Positions 15,211-24,389 of a stretch of 64,000 bases of DNA are shown piece by piece (position 1 is the stretch's first letter; each line of letters starts with the position of its first letter). The notes below the pieces were generated by a model. It had not been told where the DNA came from and ran no database searches. It saw nothing but the letters and a program-made list of their open reading frames with translations. The translations under genes and the position numbers were made by a program. This stretch comes from Pseudochelatococcus sp050946405 (GTDB lineage Bacteria; Pseudomonadota; Alphaproteobacteria; Rhizobiales; Beijerinckiaceae): assembly GCF_050946405.1 (NCBI RefSeq), contig NZ_JBMNUS010000001.1, positions 372,001 to 436,000 on the forward strand, given 5' to 3'.

Positions 15211-16554
15211 TCAGGCGGGCAACAGGAAGCCGGCGGTATGGGGCCGGCTCAGGAAACGCCGCGCCGCCTCGCGGACGGCCTCGGCGTCGACGGCCTCGAT
15301 GCGCGCCGTCCATTGCTGCACGTCCGCCACCGTCTCACCGATGGCGAGCGCCGACCCGTAGATATGGGCCATATGCACCTGGCTGTCCTGCGCGTAGATC
15401 ATCTCGGCGATGAAACGCGTGCGGGCGCGCGCGAGTTCCGGCGCGCTCACGCCGTTATCGACGAGATGGGCGATCACCTGGCCCACCGCCGCGTCGAGCG
15501 CCTCCAGCGTCACGCCGGGCGCCGGCACGGCATAGACGTCGAAACGGGAATCGTCGAGCATGGTCGCGTGATAGCTTGCGCCGGCATTCACCGCCACGCC
15601 CTGATCGAGCACCAGATGCCGGTAGAGCAGGGACGTCTGGCCGCCGCCCAGAATCTCCGCCAGCAGTTCCAGCGCGTAGGCTTCCGCGCCGGCCTGCGTG
15701 CGCACGGAAGGCGCCAGCCACGCCCGTTGCAGGTAGGGCTGCTCCACCCGCGCGTCGGCGATCGAGACGCGCTTCGACGCCACCGGCAGGGGTTCCCGCG
15801 CCCGCTCGCGCCGGGGCCGTTCGCCGCGGGCGGGAATGCGGCCGTATGTCTCCTGCGCCAGCGCAACCACCTCGTCCGCCCCGACGTCGCCGGCAACGAC
15901 GAGAATGGCGTTCTCCGGCGTGTAGAAGCGCCCGTAGTAGGCGAGCGCGTCGTGGCGGTCGAGGGTTTCGATCTCGTGCTGCCAGCCGATGATCGGCGTG
16001 CCGTAGGGATTGTGCGTATAAAGCGCCGCGGCGAGCGCCTCCGACAGTTGCGCCGCCGGATCGGTGTCGGTGCGCATGCGCCGCTCCTCCAACACCACGA
16101 GGCGCTCGGGATCGACGGCGGAATCGTCGAGCACGAGGCCCGTCATGCGGTCGGCCTCGAAGGCCATCATCGTGCCGAGATGCTCTCTCGCGATGCGCTG
16201 GTAATAGGCGGTGTAGTCGTAGGAGGTGAAGGCGTTTTCCTGCCCGCCGAGGCTTGCGACGAGATGCGAGAACGTGCCGGCCGGATGCTTCTCCGTGCCC
16301 TTGAACATCAGGTGTTCGAGAAAATGCGCGATTCCCGACTTGCGCAGCGGATCGTCGCCCGAGCCGTTGCGATACCACACCATATGCGTGACCACCGGCA
16401 CGCGCCGGTCGGGAATCACGACGATGTCGAGACCGTTGTCGAGCGTCGTCGTATGCACGTCCGGCCCCCGCCTGCCGCTCCCTCCTTCGCTCCGGCCATC
16501 GGCGGCTGCGGCGCCGGGAAGGGAACAGCTCGAAACGGAATGGGAATGCATCAT
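15211..16554 (-). CDS. M16 family zinc peptidase, catalytic subunit
   Basis: A 447-residue M16 metallopeptidase with the zinc motif HFLEH (His77, Glu80, His81) inside GIAHFLEHLMFKGT, followed by ENAFTSYDYTAYYQ. The protein starts at the ATG pair 16554/16551. The first 30 residues are low-complexity and not a clear signal peptide, so the localisation and exact start are uncertain. Together with the downstream non-catalytic partner it should form a processing-peptidase-like heterodimer. The operon context (ileS, lspA, BamF-like, M16, M16) suggests envelope protein or peptide turnover. Confidence 0.9.
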   Translation of the reverse strand: MMHSHSVSSCSLPGAAAADGRSEGGSGRRGPDVHTTTLDNGLDIVVIPDRRVPVVTHMVWYRNGSGDDPLRKSGIAHFLEHLMFKGTEKHPAGTFSHLVASLGGQENAFTSYDYTAYYQRIAREHLGTMMAFEADRMTGLVLDDSAVDPERLVVLEERRMRTDTDPAAQLSEALAAALYTHNPYGTPIIGWQHEIETLDRHDALAYYGRFYTPENAILVVAGDVGADEVVALAQETYGRIPARGERPRRERAREPLPVASKRVSIADARVEQPYLQRAWLAPSVRTQAGAEAYALELLAEILGGGQTSLLYRHLVLDQGVAVNAGASYHATMLDDSRFDVYAVPAPGVTLEALDAAVGQVIAHLVDNGVSAPELARARTRFIAEMIYAQDSQVHMAHIYGSALAIGETVADVQQWTARIEAVDAEAVREAARRFLSRPHTAGFLLPA

Positions 16555-16642
16555 GCGACTCGCTGGGTGAAACGGATAAGGACTATGCTGCCGCCGCCAT
16601 GGACGCGGCGCGATCGCCCGCGCCGCGACGGATGGATATGCA

Positions 16643-17332
16643 TCAATTATTGGATCTGTTGTTACGATTGAAGAATTCGTAAGGGCTGGCCGTGTCCCTG
16701 CGCTCCACCGGCCCGCTGGCGGTGTCCGGCACCGGCGCGTCGGTCGGCAGGCGATAGCCGCGCGGCGGCTGGGTGAGGGAGGAGCGTTCCGGCTCCTGCC
16801 CGCGCACCAGCACCGGCGCGCGTTCCTGCTGCCGGGTCGCCCGCAGCGCGCGCGGATCGAGCGGGCGGGCGCTGCACGAATCGCCGTAGCAACCTTCCGC
16901 CGGAGGGCCGCTGCGGCCGCCGCCGCCTGCCCGCCGTCCGGCGCGGATTTCATCGACGGACAGGGGGCGGGCGGATTCCCTGTCGCGGTTGTTCGGCGCA
17001 GGCGCGTTCGCGGCCTCGATCGCTTTCTGGCGCGCGACGACATCGGGATCCAGCGGCCAGTTGGGATGACCGCCGCCCGCCGTTCCCGCCGTGCGCGGCG
17101 GCGGCAGCGCGCCGCTGCCGGGCGGCAGCACGAGCGGCGCGCGCTCGCTGTAATCGATGTTGGGGGCCTCGCCCTCGATGATGCCGAGCTTGCCGAGCAG
17201 ATCCCTCATGAAGACGCCGGAAGTATCCTCCTGCGCCCGCGCGGCCGGCGCTCCGCCCGTGAGGCCGAGCGCCAGCGCGGCGCACACGGCGCCGATGACA
17301 AGTCCGGTATTCTTCAGATCAACGCGCGTCAT
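16643..17332 (-). CDS. Periplasmic protein resembling DUF3035 / BamF
   Basis: A 229-residue exported protein. The signal peptide is residues 1 to about 34 (hydrophobic core IGAVCAALALGLTGG, cleavage near ARAQ); no lipobox Cys is present. After a short conserved-looking part (RDLLGKLGIIEGEAPNID, then RAPLVLPPGSGALPPP) it is Pro/Gly/Arg-rich and probably disordered. The APLVLPP...LPPP pattern and the position between lspA and the M16 pair match the DUF3035 (BamF) proteins found in the same order in other alphaproteobacteria, where BamF belongs to the beta-barrel assembly machine. This link is inferred from pattern and synteny. The start ATG 17332 has a weak ribosome binding site. Confidence 0.6.
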   Translation of the reverse strand: MTRVDLKNTGLVIGAVCAALALGLTGGAPAARAQEDTSGVFMRDLLGKLGIIEGEAPNIDYSERAPLVLPPGSGALPPPRTAGTAGGGHPNWPLDPDVVARQKAIEAANAPAPNNRDRESARPLSVDEIRAGRRAGGGGRSGPPAEGCYGDSCSARPLDPRALRATRQQERAPVLVRGQEPERSSLTQPPRGYRLPTDAPVPDTASGPVERRDTASPYEFFNRNNRSNN

Positions 17333-17473
17333 GTCCTGTTCCGTTCTGCTGGTGCGCCGGCCCGTCTCGCGCGGGCTGCGATATCGCCGCCCCGTGTTCG
17401 CGCAAGTTCCGGCCAGTCCCGGAGGCGACGCCGCCATCGTCACGATCGTCTGCGGCGATAGTGGGGCGAAAGC

Positions 17474-18004
17474 TCAATTTTCGCCCGGCGTATCCTGCCG
17501 TCGCTCGACAACGAATGAATCATACAGAAGTCCGGCGACCCCGGCAACAATGGCGGCATCGGCCACGTTGAATACGTACCAGCTGAAGCCGGCGGCGTGG
17601 AAGTGCAGAAAGTCGAGCACCGCGCCGTAGATGCTGCGGTCGACGGCGTTGCCGGCCGCGCCGCCCACGATCAGCCCGAGCGAGACGCTCGCCAGCAACG
17701 TTCGCGCCCGCCAGGCCCAGACGGCGAGGACGATCGCCGCGATCACCGACAGGCCCACCAGCAGCCAGCGGCCCAACGCGCCGTCCTGCTGGAACAGGCC
17801 GTAGGACACGCCCCTGTTCCAGACCAGCACGATGTTGAAGAACGGCGTCACTTCCACCACACCGCGGGCGGCGATATCGAAGATGTGATAGACCCACAGC
17901 TTCGTCGCCTGGTCGACGACGAGCGTCGCCAGCGCCGCGATGACGCCGGCGCGCTGCGGCGTGATGGTCGGTGCCTTCCGGTCCTTGCCGCTCGCGGTGC
18001 TCAT
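17474..18004 (-). CDS. lspA: Lipoprotein signal peptidase (signal peptidase II)
   Basis: A 176-residue inner-membrane aspartyl protease that removes signal peptides from prolipoproteins. It has four hydrophobic segments and the family motifs VDQATKLW, NRGVSYGLF, GNAVDRSIYGAVLDF and FNVADAAI; Asp122 and Asp149 are the likely catalytic pair. Its ATG overlaps the ileS stop codon (ATGA, 18001-18004), so translation is coupled to ileS, a common arrangement. Confidence 0.95.
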   Translation of the reverse strand: MSTASGKDRKAPTITPQRAGVIAALATLVVDQATKLWVYHIFDIAARGVVEVTPFFNIVLVWNRGVSYGLFQQDGALGRWLLVGLSVIAAIVLAVWAWRARTLLASVSLGLIVGGAAGNAVDRSIYGAVLDFLHFHAAGFSWYVFNVADAAIVAGVAGLLYDSFVVERRQDTPGEN

Positions 18005-21000
18005 GGCGTTCCTGCCGCTGGCGTTCCGGCCGTTCCGGCGGGATGCGCGGCATCCCATTCCCGCAGCGCCGCCGCGTCGCGCGGCGTGACGTCCGGGTAG
18101 TCGGGATCGGAACCGACGTCCGGCGAGATCTTCCAGGAGCGGGCGCATTTGCGCCCTTCCGCGCGGGCGAACACGACGGCGACGCCCGGCACGTCGGCCA
18201 GGCGGAAGGCGTCGGCCGGGCCGTCGCCGGCTTCGACATGAATGCCGGATGTGATGCAGATGTCGGCGAAGGGCAGGGCGTGCAGAACGTCGCGCAGCGC
18301 CGCGTCGGCGACGAAGACGTGCGGCGCCGCTTCGAGGCTCGATCCGATGCGTTTTGCGGCACGCTCGATTTCCAGCGCCCCCGTGACGACGCGGCGCGCA
18401 TCGCGCACCTTCTCCCAGCGCGCCCCCAGCTTGTCGTTGCGCCAGGTCGACGGAATCTCCGGAAACAGCTCCAGATGAACCGAGCCCGCCTCTGACGGAA
18501 AACGCGACAGCCACGCTTCCTCGGCGGTGAAGGCGAGGATCGGCGCAAGCCACACCGTCACCGTGCGGAACACCTGATCGACGACCGTGAGCGCCGCCAG
18601 CCGCGTTGCCGAGGACGACGGATCGCAGTAGAGCGTGTCCTTGCGGATATCGAAGTAGAACGCCGACAGATCCGTGTTCAGGAAAGCCGACAGCGCCGCG
18701 ACGACGCGCTTGTAGTCGAACGCCGCGTAGGCCGTGCGCACTTCCTCGTCGAGTTCCGCGAGGCGGTGCAGGATGAGCTGCTCCAGCTCGGGCAGCGCCT
18801 CGTAGGGAACGAGGCGGCTGCCGTCGAAATGGTGCAGCGAGCCCAGCATCCAGCGCAGCGTGTTGCGCAGCTTGCGGTAGGTCTCGGCGAAGGTCTTCAC
18901 GATCTCCGGGCCGATGCGCAGGTCGTCCGCATAGTCGGAGGCCGCGATCCACAGCCGCAGGATATCGGCGCCCGAGGTCTTGATGACATCTTGCGGGGCG
19001 GTGACGTTGCCCTTCGACTTCGACATCTTCTCGCCGCGCTCGTCGAGCACGAAGCCGTGGGTGAGCACGGCGTCGTAGGGCGCGCGCCCGCGCGTGCCGC
19101 AGCTTTCCAGCAGCGAGGAATGGAACCAGCCGCGATGCTGGTCCGAGCCCTCCAGATACATCACCCGATCCGGCCCGCCGTCGATGACGCGGCTGGTCTT
19201 GAGGTCGCCGCGCACCTCCAGCGTGAAGGCGTGCGTGGAGCCGGAATCGAACCACACGTCGAGAATGTCGTTGACCGGCGTCCACGACGACGGATCGTCC
19301 ACGAGCCCTTCCAGAAAGCGGCGCGGATCGGCGCTGAACCAGGCGTCGGCGCCCCCGGCCTCGAAGGCGTCGGCAATGCGCTTCGCCAGCTCTTCGTTAT
19401 GCGCGAAGCCCTCGCCGGGAGCGAGCGCGGCGACGTTGCCCGCCGCATCCTCGCGCACGAAGACGGTGATCGGCACGCCCCAGGCGCGCTGGCGCGACAC
19501 CACCCAGTCCGGCCGGTTGGCGATCATGCCGGTGATGCGGTTCTCGCCCGAGGCCGGCACCCATTGCGTCTGCGTGATGGCCTTCAGCGCGCGCTCGCGC
19601 AGCGTCGCGCCGTTTCCACCGATGGGCCTGTCCATGGCGATGAACCATTGCGGCGTGTTGCGGTAGATGACCGGGGCCTTGGACCGCCATGAATGCGGAT
19701 ATTGATGCTTGATGCGGTTGCGCGCGATGAGCGCGTCCGCCTCGCGCAGCGCCGCGATGACGCGCTCGTTGGCGTCGCCTTCCTTGCCCTTGTCGTCCAT
19801 CACGCGCGCGCCGGCGAAGAGCGGCACATGCGGATAATACGCGCCGTCCGGCCCCACGGTGTGCGGCAGCTCGTCCGTGCCGGCGGCGGCGAAGCGGGCG
19901 CGGTTGGCGAGGAAGGCGTTGTAGTCGTCCGCGCCGTGGCCGGGCGCCGTATGGACGAAGCCGGTGCCGGCATCGTCGGTCACGTAATCGGTGGCGACGA
20001 GCGGCACGTCGAAGTCGTAGCCCTTGCCGGGATCCTTGCCGCGCAGCGGGTGCGCCGCCGTGCGCACGCGCGTGGGATCGACGGCGCGCAGCTTGCGGAA
20101 ATCCTCGACGCGGGCGGCCTTGAACAGGCCCTCCGCCAGCTTGTCCGCCACCAGCAGCTTCGCGCCGGTGCGCACCCAGTTGTCCGCCGGAGCCTGCGTC
20201 ACTTCATAGAGGCCGTACGCGATATCGGCGGAATAGGCGATGGCGCGGTTGGCCGGAATGGTCCACGGCGTCGTCGTCCAGATCACGACGCGCGCGTCGG
20301 CGAGGTCGGCGTCGTCCGCTTCCACGATCGGGAAGGCGACGAAGATGCTCTGCGACGTGTGTTCGTGATACTCGACTTCCGCTTCCGCCAGCGCGGTGCG
20401 TTCCACCACCGACCACATCACCGGCTTGGAGCCGCGGTAAAGCTGGCCGGAGGCGGCGAATTTCATGATCTCGCGCGCGATCTGCGCTTCGGCCGGCAGC
20501 GCCATGGTGAGATAGGGATTGTCCCAGTCGCCGGTGACGCCGAGGCGTTTGAACTCCTCGCGCTGCACATCGACCCAATGCTCCGCGAAGGCGCGGCACT
20601 CGCGGCGGAACTCGACCACCGGCACCTCGTCCTTGTCGCGGCCCTTGGCGCGGTATTGCTCCTCGATCTTCCACTCGATCGGCAGGCCGTGGCAGTCCCA
20701 GCCGGGCACGTAATTGGCGTCGTGCCCCAGCATGGACTGGGCGCGCACGATCATGTCCTTCAGCACTTTATTGAGGGCATGGCCGATGTGGATGTTGCCG
20801 TTGGCATAGGGCGGGCCATCGTGCAGCACGAAGCGGCTCTTGCCCGCGCCCGCAGCGCGCAACTGGCGGTAGAGATCGTTCTTTCGCCAGCGTTCGAGGA
20901 TTTCCGGCTCGCGCTGCGGCAGCCCGGCGCGCATGGGAAAATCCGTTTTCGGCAGGAACAGGGTTTGCGTGTAGTCGCGGGTAACGGCGTTGTCGGAACT

Positions 21001-21006
21001 GGTCAT
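18001..21006 (-). CDS. ileS: Isoleucyl-tRNA synthetase
   Basis: A 1001-residue class I aminoacyl-tRNA synthetase charging tRNA-Ile. It has the HIGH motif (NIHIGHALNKV), the KMSKS motif (GEKMSKSKGN), the editing-domain segment WTTTPWTIPANRA and GWDCHGLPIEWKIE. The C-terminus is an Ala/Gly/Thr/Pro run; no clear Cys-rich zinc finger is present. ATG 21006 is chosen because the conserved region starts about 15 residues later; an in-frame ATG 57 bases upstream also exists. It overlaps lspA by 4 bases. Confidence 0.96.
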   Translation of the reverse strand: MTSSDNAVTRDYTQTLFLPKTDFPMRAGLPQREPEILERWRKNDLYRQLRAAGAGKSRFVLHDGPPYANGNIHIGHALNKVLKDMIVRAQSMLGHDANYVPGWDCHGLPIEWKIEEQYRAKGRDKDEVPVVEFRRECRAFAEHWVDVQREEFKRLGVTGDWDNPYLTMALPAEAQIAREIMKFAASGQLYRGSKPVMWSVVERTALAEAEVEYHEHTSQSIFVAFPIVEADDADLADARVVIWTTTPWTIPANRAIAYSADIAYGLYEVTQAPADNWVRTGAKLLVADKLAEGLFKAARVEDFRKLRAVDPTRVRTAAHPLRGKDPGKGYDFDVPLVATDYVTDDAGTGFVHTAPGHGADDYNAFLANRARFAAAGTDELPHTVGPDGAYYPHVPLFAGARVMDDKGKEGDANERVIAALREADALIARNRIKHQYPHSWRSKAPVIYRNTPQWFIAMDRPIGGNGATLRERALKAITQTQWVPASGENRITGMIANRPDWVVSRQRAWGVPITVFVREDAAGNVAALAPGEGFAHNEELAKRIADAFEAGGADAWFSADPRRFLEGLVDDPSSWTPVNDILDVWFDSGSTHAFTLEVRGDLKTSRVIDGGPDRVMYLEGSDQHRGWFHSSLLESCGTRGRAPYDAVLTHGFVLDERGEKMSKSKGNVTAPQDVIKTSGADILRLWIAASDYADDLRIGPEIVKTFAETYRKLRNTLRWMLGSLHHFDGSRLVPYEALPELEQLILHRLAELDEEVRTAYAAFDYKRVVAALSAFLNTDLSAFYFDIRKDTLYCDPSSSATRLAALTVVDQVFRTVTVWLAPILAFTAEEAWLSRFPSEAGSVHLELFPEIPSTWRNDKLGARWEKVRDARRVVTGALEIERAAKRIGSSLEAAPHVFVADAALRDVLHALPFADICITSGIHVEAGDGPADAFRLADVPGVAVVFARAEGRKCARSWKISPDVGSDPDYPDVTPRDAAALREWDAAHPAGTAGTPAAGTP

Positions 21007-21308
21007 GACGGATGAAATCTCGGCGGATGCAATCTTGGAACGGCAAACGGCTTGCGGCTGCAAGCGGCGGTCATCGGCTCCCGGACCCGGCCCGTATCGC
21101 CGGCATGCGCGGCGACAGGTTCACCGGGGCCGGGCCGTTAATTCGCCCGCGGCCGTTCCGGCGCTCCGTGGCCACGGGCGCGCCGGGGCCACGATATGTC
21201 ATGACGCGAAAATGTCTCATGACCGGACTTCTAGCAGCCGGAGCACGCCGACGCAAAGAGAATACGCCCCGCGAGAATACGCTCCGGGGGAATGCGCGCC
21301 TGCCGGCT
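21007..21308. other. Spacer between ribF and ileS
   Basis: 302 bases with no supported gene. It presumably carries the ileS promoter. A few short direct repeats (GAATACGC, GAATGCGC) occur near 21258-21300. No T-box leader is visible. Confidence 0.4.
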
Positions 21309-22301
21309 TCAGCCGAGAAGCGAGGGCGGGCAACGCACGTTCGCCTGTGTCGCGATGGCGCGGGCCCCGGCGCTGTCGCGGTCCATCTGCGCCACCAGCG
21401 CGTCGATGCCGTCGAACTTGAGCTCCGGCCGCAGCCATTCCAGAAACTCGATGGCCGGCCGCTTGCCGTAGAGATCGCCGGCGAAATCGAACAGGTGGGT
21501 TTCGAGCAGCGGCGCGCCGTCGTCGAATGTGGGGCGGCGGCCGAAGCTCGCGACGCCCGCATGCACCACGCCGTCGACCCGCATCCGCACGGCGTAGATG
21601 CCGTGGCGCAGGCCGCAGGCGGGATCGAGGCGCATGTTGGCGGTCGGATAGCCGAGCACGCGCCCGCGGGCGTCGCCATGCACCACTTCCGCCTGCACGA
21701 TCCAGCGGTAGCCGAGAAGACGGCCCGCCGCTGCGATGTCGCCGGCCGACAGCGCCTCGCGGATGGCGCTCGACGAAACCGGGTTTTCCGCCTCCCGCAC
21801 GGGCTCCACCACCGTCACCGGCAGGCCCCGGTTGCCGGCATGGGTGCACAGGAAGGCGGGCGAGCCCTCCCGGCCCTTGCCGAAATGAAAATCGTGTCCC
21901 ACGACGACGCCGGACGCCGCATAGAGTTCGACGAGCAGGTCGTGGAGGAACTGTCCCGCCGTCAGCCCGGCGAAGGCGGCGTCGAAGGTGAAGGCGATCA
22001 CCGCGTCCACGCCGAACGCTTGCAGGATGGCGGCCTTGAGCGGCGGCGGCGTGATGCGGAACATCGGCCTGGAGGGCGCGAAGAAGCTGCGCGGGTGCGG
22101 CTCGAAAGTCAGCGCGATCGCGGGCCGGCCGAGATCGCGGGCGAGCGCCGCCGCCGCGCCGATCACGCGCTGGTGGCCCCTGTGCACGCCGTCGAAATTG
22201 CCGATGGCGAGCACCGGCCGCGCCAGTTCCCCGGGCAGCGGCGTGAAGCCCGGCAGGACGCGCGGGGCGGAAAGGGGCAGATGCGGCGCGGATGCGGTCA
22301 T
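21309..22301 (-). CDS. ribF: Bifunctional riboflavin kinase / FAD synthetase
   Basis: A 330-residue enzyme that makes FMN and then FAD from riboflavin. The N-terminal FMN adenylyltransferase has GNFDGVHRGHQ and SSSAIREALSAGD; the C-terminal riboflavin kinase has GRVLGYPTANM and GIYAVRM. ATG 22301 places the first motif at the usual distance from the N-terminus. It lies 46 bases downstream of the HAD phosphatase gene and is probably cotranscribed with it; ileS follows after 300 bases. Confidence 0.94.
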   Translation of the reverse strand: MTASAPHLPLSAPRVLPGFTPLPGELARPVLAIGNFDGVHRGHQRVIGAAAALARDLGRPAIALTFEPHPRSFFAPSRPMFRITPPPLKAAILQAFGVDAVIAFTFDAAFAGLTAGQFLHDLLVELYAASGVVVGHDFHFGKGREGSPAFLCTHAGNRGLPVTVVEPVREAENPVSSSAIREALSAGDIAAAGRLLGYRWIVQAEVVHGDARGRVLGYPTANMRLDPACGLRHGIYAVRMRVDGVVHAGVASFGRRPTFDDGAPLLETHLFDFAGDLYGKRPAIEFLEWLRPELKFDGIDALVAQMDRDSAGARAIATQANVRCPPSLLG

Positions 22302-22347
22302 GCTCGGTTCGATGCGGTTGCGCGTAGGAAGATATTGCGCCGTTTCT

Positions 22348-23295
22348 CTACCAGACCAGCCGCTCGATCGCCACCGTCGGCGTGAGCGGCTGGTCCGCGA
22401 GCCAGGCCGACAGGCGGCGCTCTTCCAGCCGGCCCTCGCCGTCGAGCGCCTCGGCGGCGTGAATGCCGCGCGCGACGAAGAGCGAATCAAAGCCGGCTTG
22501 CCGTGCGCCCGCGATATCGGTGCGCAGGGCGTCGCCGATGGCGAGCACACGCCGGGTATCTGGCGCCGCGCCGCGCACGGCGGCCGCGCTTTCGACTGCG
22601 CGCGTATAGATCGGCCCGTAGGGCTTGCCGGCATAGATCGTCCGCCCGCCGGCGGCTTCATAGGCGGCGGCGAGCGATCCGGCGCAATAGATCAGGTCGC
22701 TGCCCCGCTCCACCACGAGGTCGGGGTTGGCGCACACCATCGTCATGCGGCGTTCCGCCATGATGTCCAGCCGCCCGGCGTAGTCGGCCGGCGTCTCGCG
22801 GTCGTCGTCGAAGAGGCCGGTGCAGACCACATAGGCGGCGTCATCGAGCGTCGACAGCGAGACGTCGAGGCCGTCGAAAACCGGCAGGTCCCGGTCGGGA
22901 CCGAGATGCCACACGGGCAGGCCGCGCCGCGCGGCGATCTCGCCGCGCGTAACGTCGCCGGAGGTGACGATGGCGTCGAAGGCATCGGGGCGGGCTCTCA
23001 GCCGTTCCAGCATGACGCGCACTTCGCCGTGCGGGCGCGGCGCGTTGGTGATGAGCACCACCGTGCCTCCCTGCGCGCGAAACCGCGCCAGCGCATCGCC
23101 CGCTTCCGGGAATGCGGTGAGGCCGTCGTGCAGCACACCCCAGACGTCGCACAGCAGCACGTCGTAGCGATCCGTAACAGCTTGCAAGCCGGAAATCACC
23201 GCGACGGCGCCGTCGCCGGCGGAAGGCGCGGACGAAGAAATGTCGGACAAGGGGCCGCTCCTCGATCGCGGGGCCGTGAGACTTTCCGCCTGCAC
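22348..23295 (-). CDS. HAD-superfamily class IIA hydrolase (TIGR01459 type)
   Basis: A 315-residue HAD-IIA phosphatase. Motif I is LLCDVWGVLHDG with the nucleophile Asp, motif II VLITNAP, then YAGKPYGPIY and VLAIGDALRTDIAGARQAGF for metal binding. The TIGR01459 subfamily commonly precedes ribF in alphaproteobacteria, as here. The physiological substrate is unknown; a role in flavin dephosphorylation is only a guess from position. The start is GTG 23295, since no ATG occurs before the conserved domain. The first 35 residues are low-complexity. Confidence 0.9.
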   Translation of the reverse strand: MQAESLTAPRSRSGPLSDISSSAPSAGDGAVAVISGLQAVTDRYDVLLCDVWGVLHDGLTAFPEAGDALARFRAQGGTVVLITNAPRPHGEVRVMLERLRARPDAFDAIVTSGDVTRGEIAARRGLPVWHLGPDRDLPVFDGLDVSLSTLDDAAYVVCTGLFDDDRETPADYAGRLDIMAERRMTMVCANPDLVVERGSDLIYCAGSLAAAYEAAGGRTIYAGKPYGPIYTRAVESAAAVRGAAPDTRRVLAIGDALRTDIAGARQAGFDSLFVARGIHAAEALDGEGRLEERRLSAWLADQPLTPTVAIERLVW

Positions 23296-23524
23296 GGCGT
23301 CGCCGCTGCTGATGCTGTCCCACTGGCGCTACAGGTCATCGCCCCCTTCTGTCAAGGCCGGCGCGCCGGCCCTCGCCGGTCCGGGCATCCGGCCGGATGC
23401 GTTCACGAATTTGTTATTGCGCGCTCCCCATTGGCGAACCGGCGCGGGCTTCCTACCTCTGCGGCATCCGGCGGCCCGCGAGGGGGCGCCGGCAACCGGA
23501 ATCGTGCTTCAAGAGGGCCATGCA

Positions 23525-24262
23525 ATGAATCCGCAGGAACGTGACGTCATCAATGGAATTTTCGACCGGCTGAAGCAGGCCGAAGGCCAGCCGCGTGACC
23601 CTGAAGCAGACGCGCTGATCCAGAACCGCCTCGCCGCCCAGCCGGGCGCCGCCTATCTGCTGGCGCAGATCGTGCATGTGCAGGAGCAGGCGCTCACAAG
23701 CCTCAACGATCGTGTGAACGCGCTCGAGACCGAGGTGGCGGAGGCGCGGGAGGCCGCGGCGGCTGCGCCCGCCGCCGGCGGCGGTTTCCTGTCCAGCCTG
23801 TTCGGCGCTTCCACGCCGCCGGCCCGGCAGGCGCAACCCGCTCCCCGTCCCGCCGCCCGGCAGCAGGCGGGCGGGCAGCAGGCAGGCGGACCTTGGGGGC
23901 GTCAGGGCGGCGCGCAGGGCGGTCCCTGGGCCGGACAGGGCGCGCAGCCGGGCCCCTGGGGCAACCAGGGCGGTGGCGGCGGCTTCCTCGCCTCCGCCAT
24001 GACGACGGCTGTCGGCGTTGCGGGCGGTCTGGTGCTGGGCAACGTGCTCGCCAACGCCTTCGGCCTCAACGGCGGTTCGGCCGAGGCCGCGTCCGATCCG
24101 GCATCGGCCGCCGCGGAGGAGCCCGCCACGCAGGACACGGCCGACGCCGGCGAGTTCGAAACCGGGCACGACGACGCGACCTATCAGGATGCGAGCTACG
24201 ACGAGAGCCTCGACGGCGGCTTCGACGATTTTAGCGATGGCGGCGGCGACGATTGGGCCTGA
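23525..24262 (+). CDS. DUF2076 domain-containing protein
   Basis: A 245-residue protein. The N-terminal DUF2076 core (MNPQERDVINGIFDRLKQAE through a coiled stretch near 75) is followed by a Gly/Gln/Pro/Trp-rich linker (about 85-160), a hydrophobic segment (about 160-180, TTAVGVAGGLVLGNVLANAF) and an acidic tail ending DDWA. The family is annotated as periplasmic-ligand-binding sensor-like, but its function is not established. ATG 23525 is supported by a GAGGG upstream. It is divergent from the HAD gene and convergent with the ABC transporter. Confidence 0.88.
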   Translation: MNPQERDVINGIFDRLKQAEGQPRDPEADALIQNRLAAQPGAAYLLAQIVHVQEQALTSLNDRVNALETEVAEAREAAAAAPAAGGGFLSSLFGASTPPARQAQPAPRPAARQQAGGQQAGGPWGRQGGAQGGPWAGQGAQPGPWGNQGGGGGFLASAMTTAVGVAGGLVLGNVLANAFGLNGGSAEAASDPASAAAEEPATQDTADAGEFETGHDDATYQDASYDESLDGGFDDFSDGGGDDWA

Positions 24263-24298
24263 TGCACCGGACCGGGCATGCGCTCGTTCCTTGATCGC

Positions 24299-24353
24299 GA
24301 GCGAATTCCTGTCGATCGGATGATTCCATGATCGGCGGGCGCTCCGGCCCGCC
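24299..24353. terminator. Repeat-derived hairpin between DUF2076 gene and ABC transporter gene
   Basis: The stretch 24299-24330 (GAGCGAATTCCTGTCGATCG and following) resembles the element at 10287-10337. Immediately after it, GGCGGGC/GCCCGCC (24334-24353) forms a 7-bp GC stem with a 6-base loop followed by TTG. It separates convergent genes and is a plausible terminator. Confidence 0.5.
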
Positions 24354-24389
24354 TTGCGACGCTCCGGCCTGCGCCGGGGCGTTGTCGTT

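Noticed and set aside
21007..21308. T-box or other leader control of ileS
   Set aside because: No T-box sequence or specifier-loop pattern was seen, and T-boxes are not expected for ileS in alphaproteobacteria.
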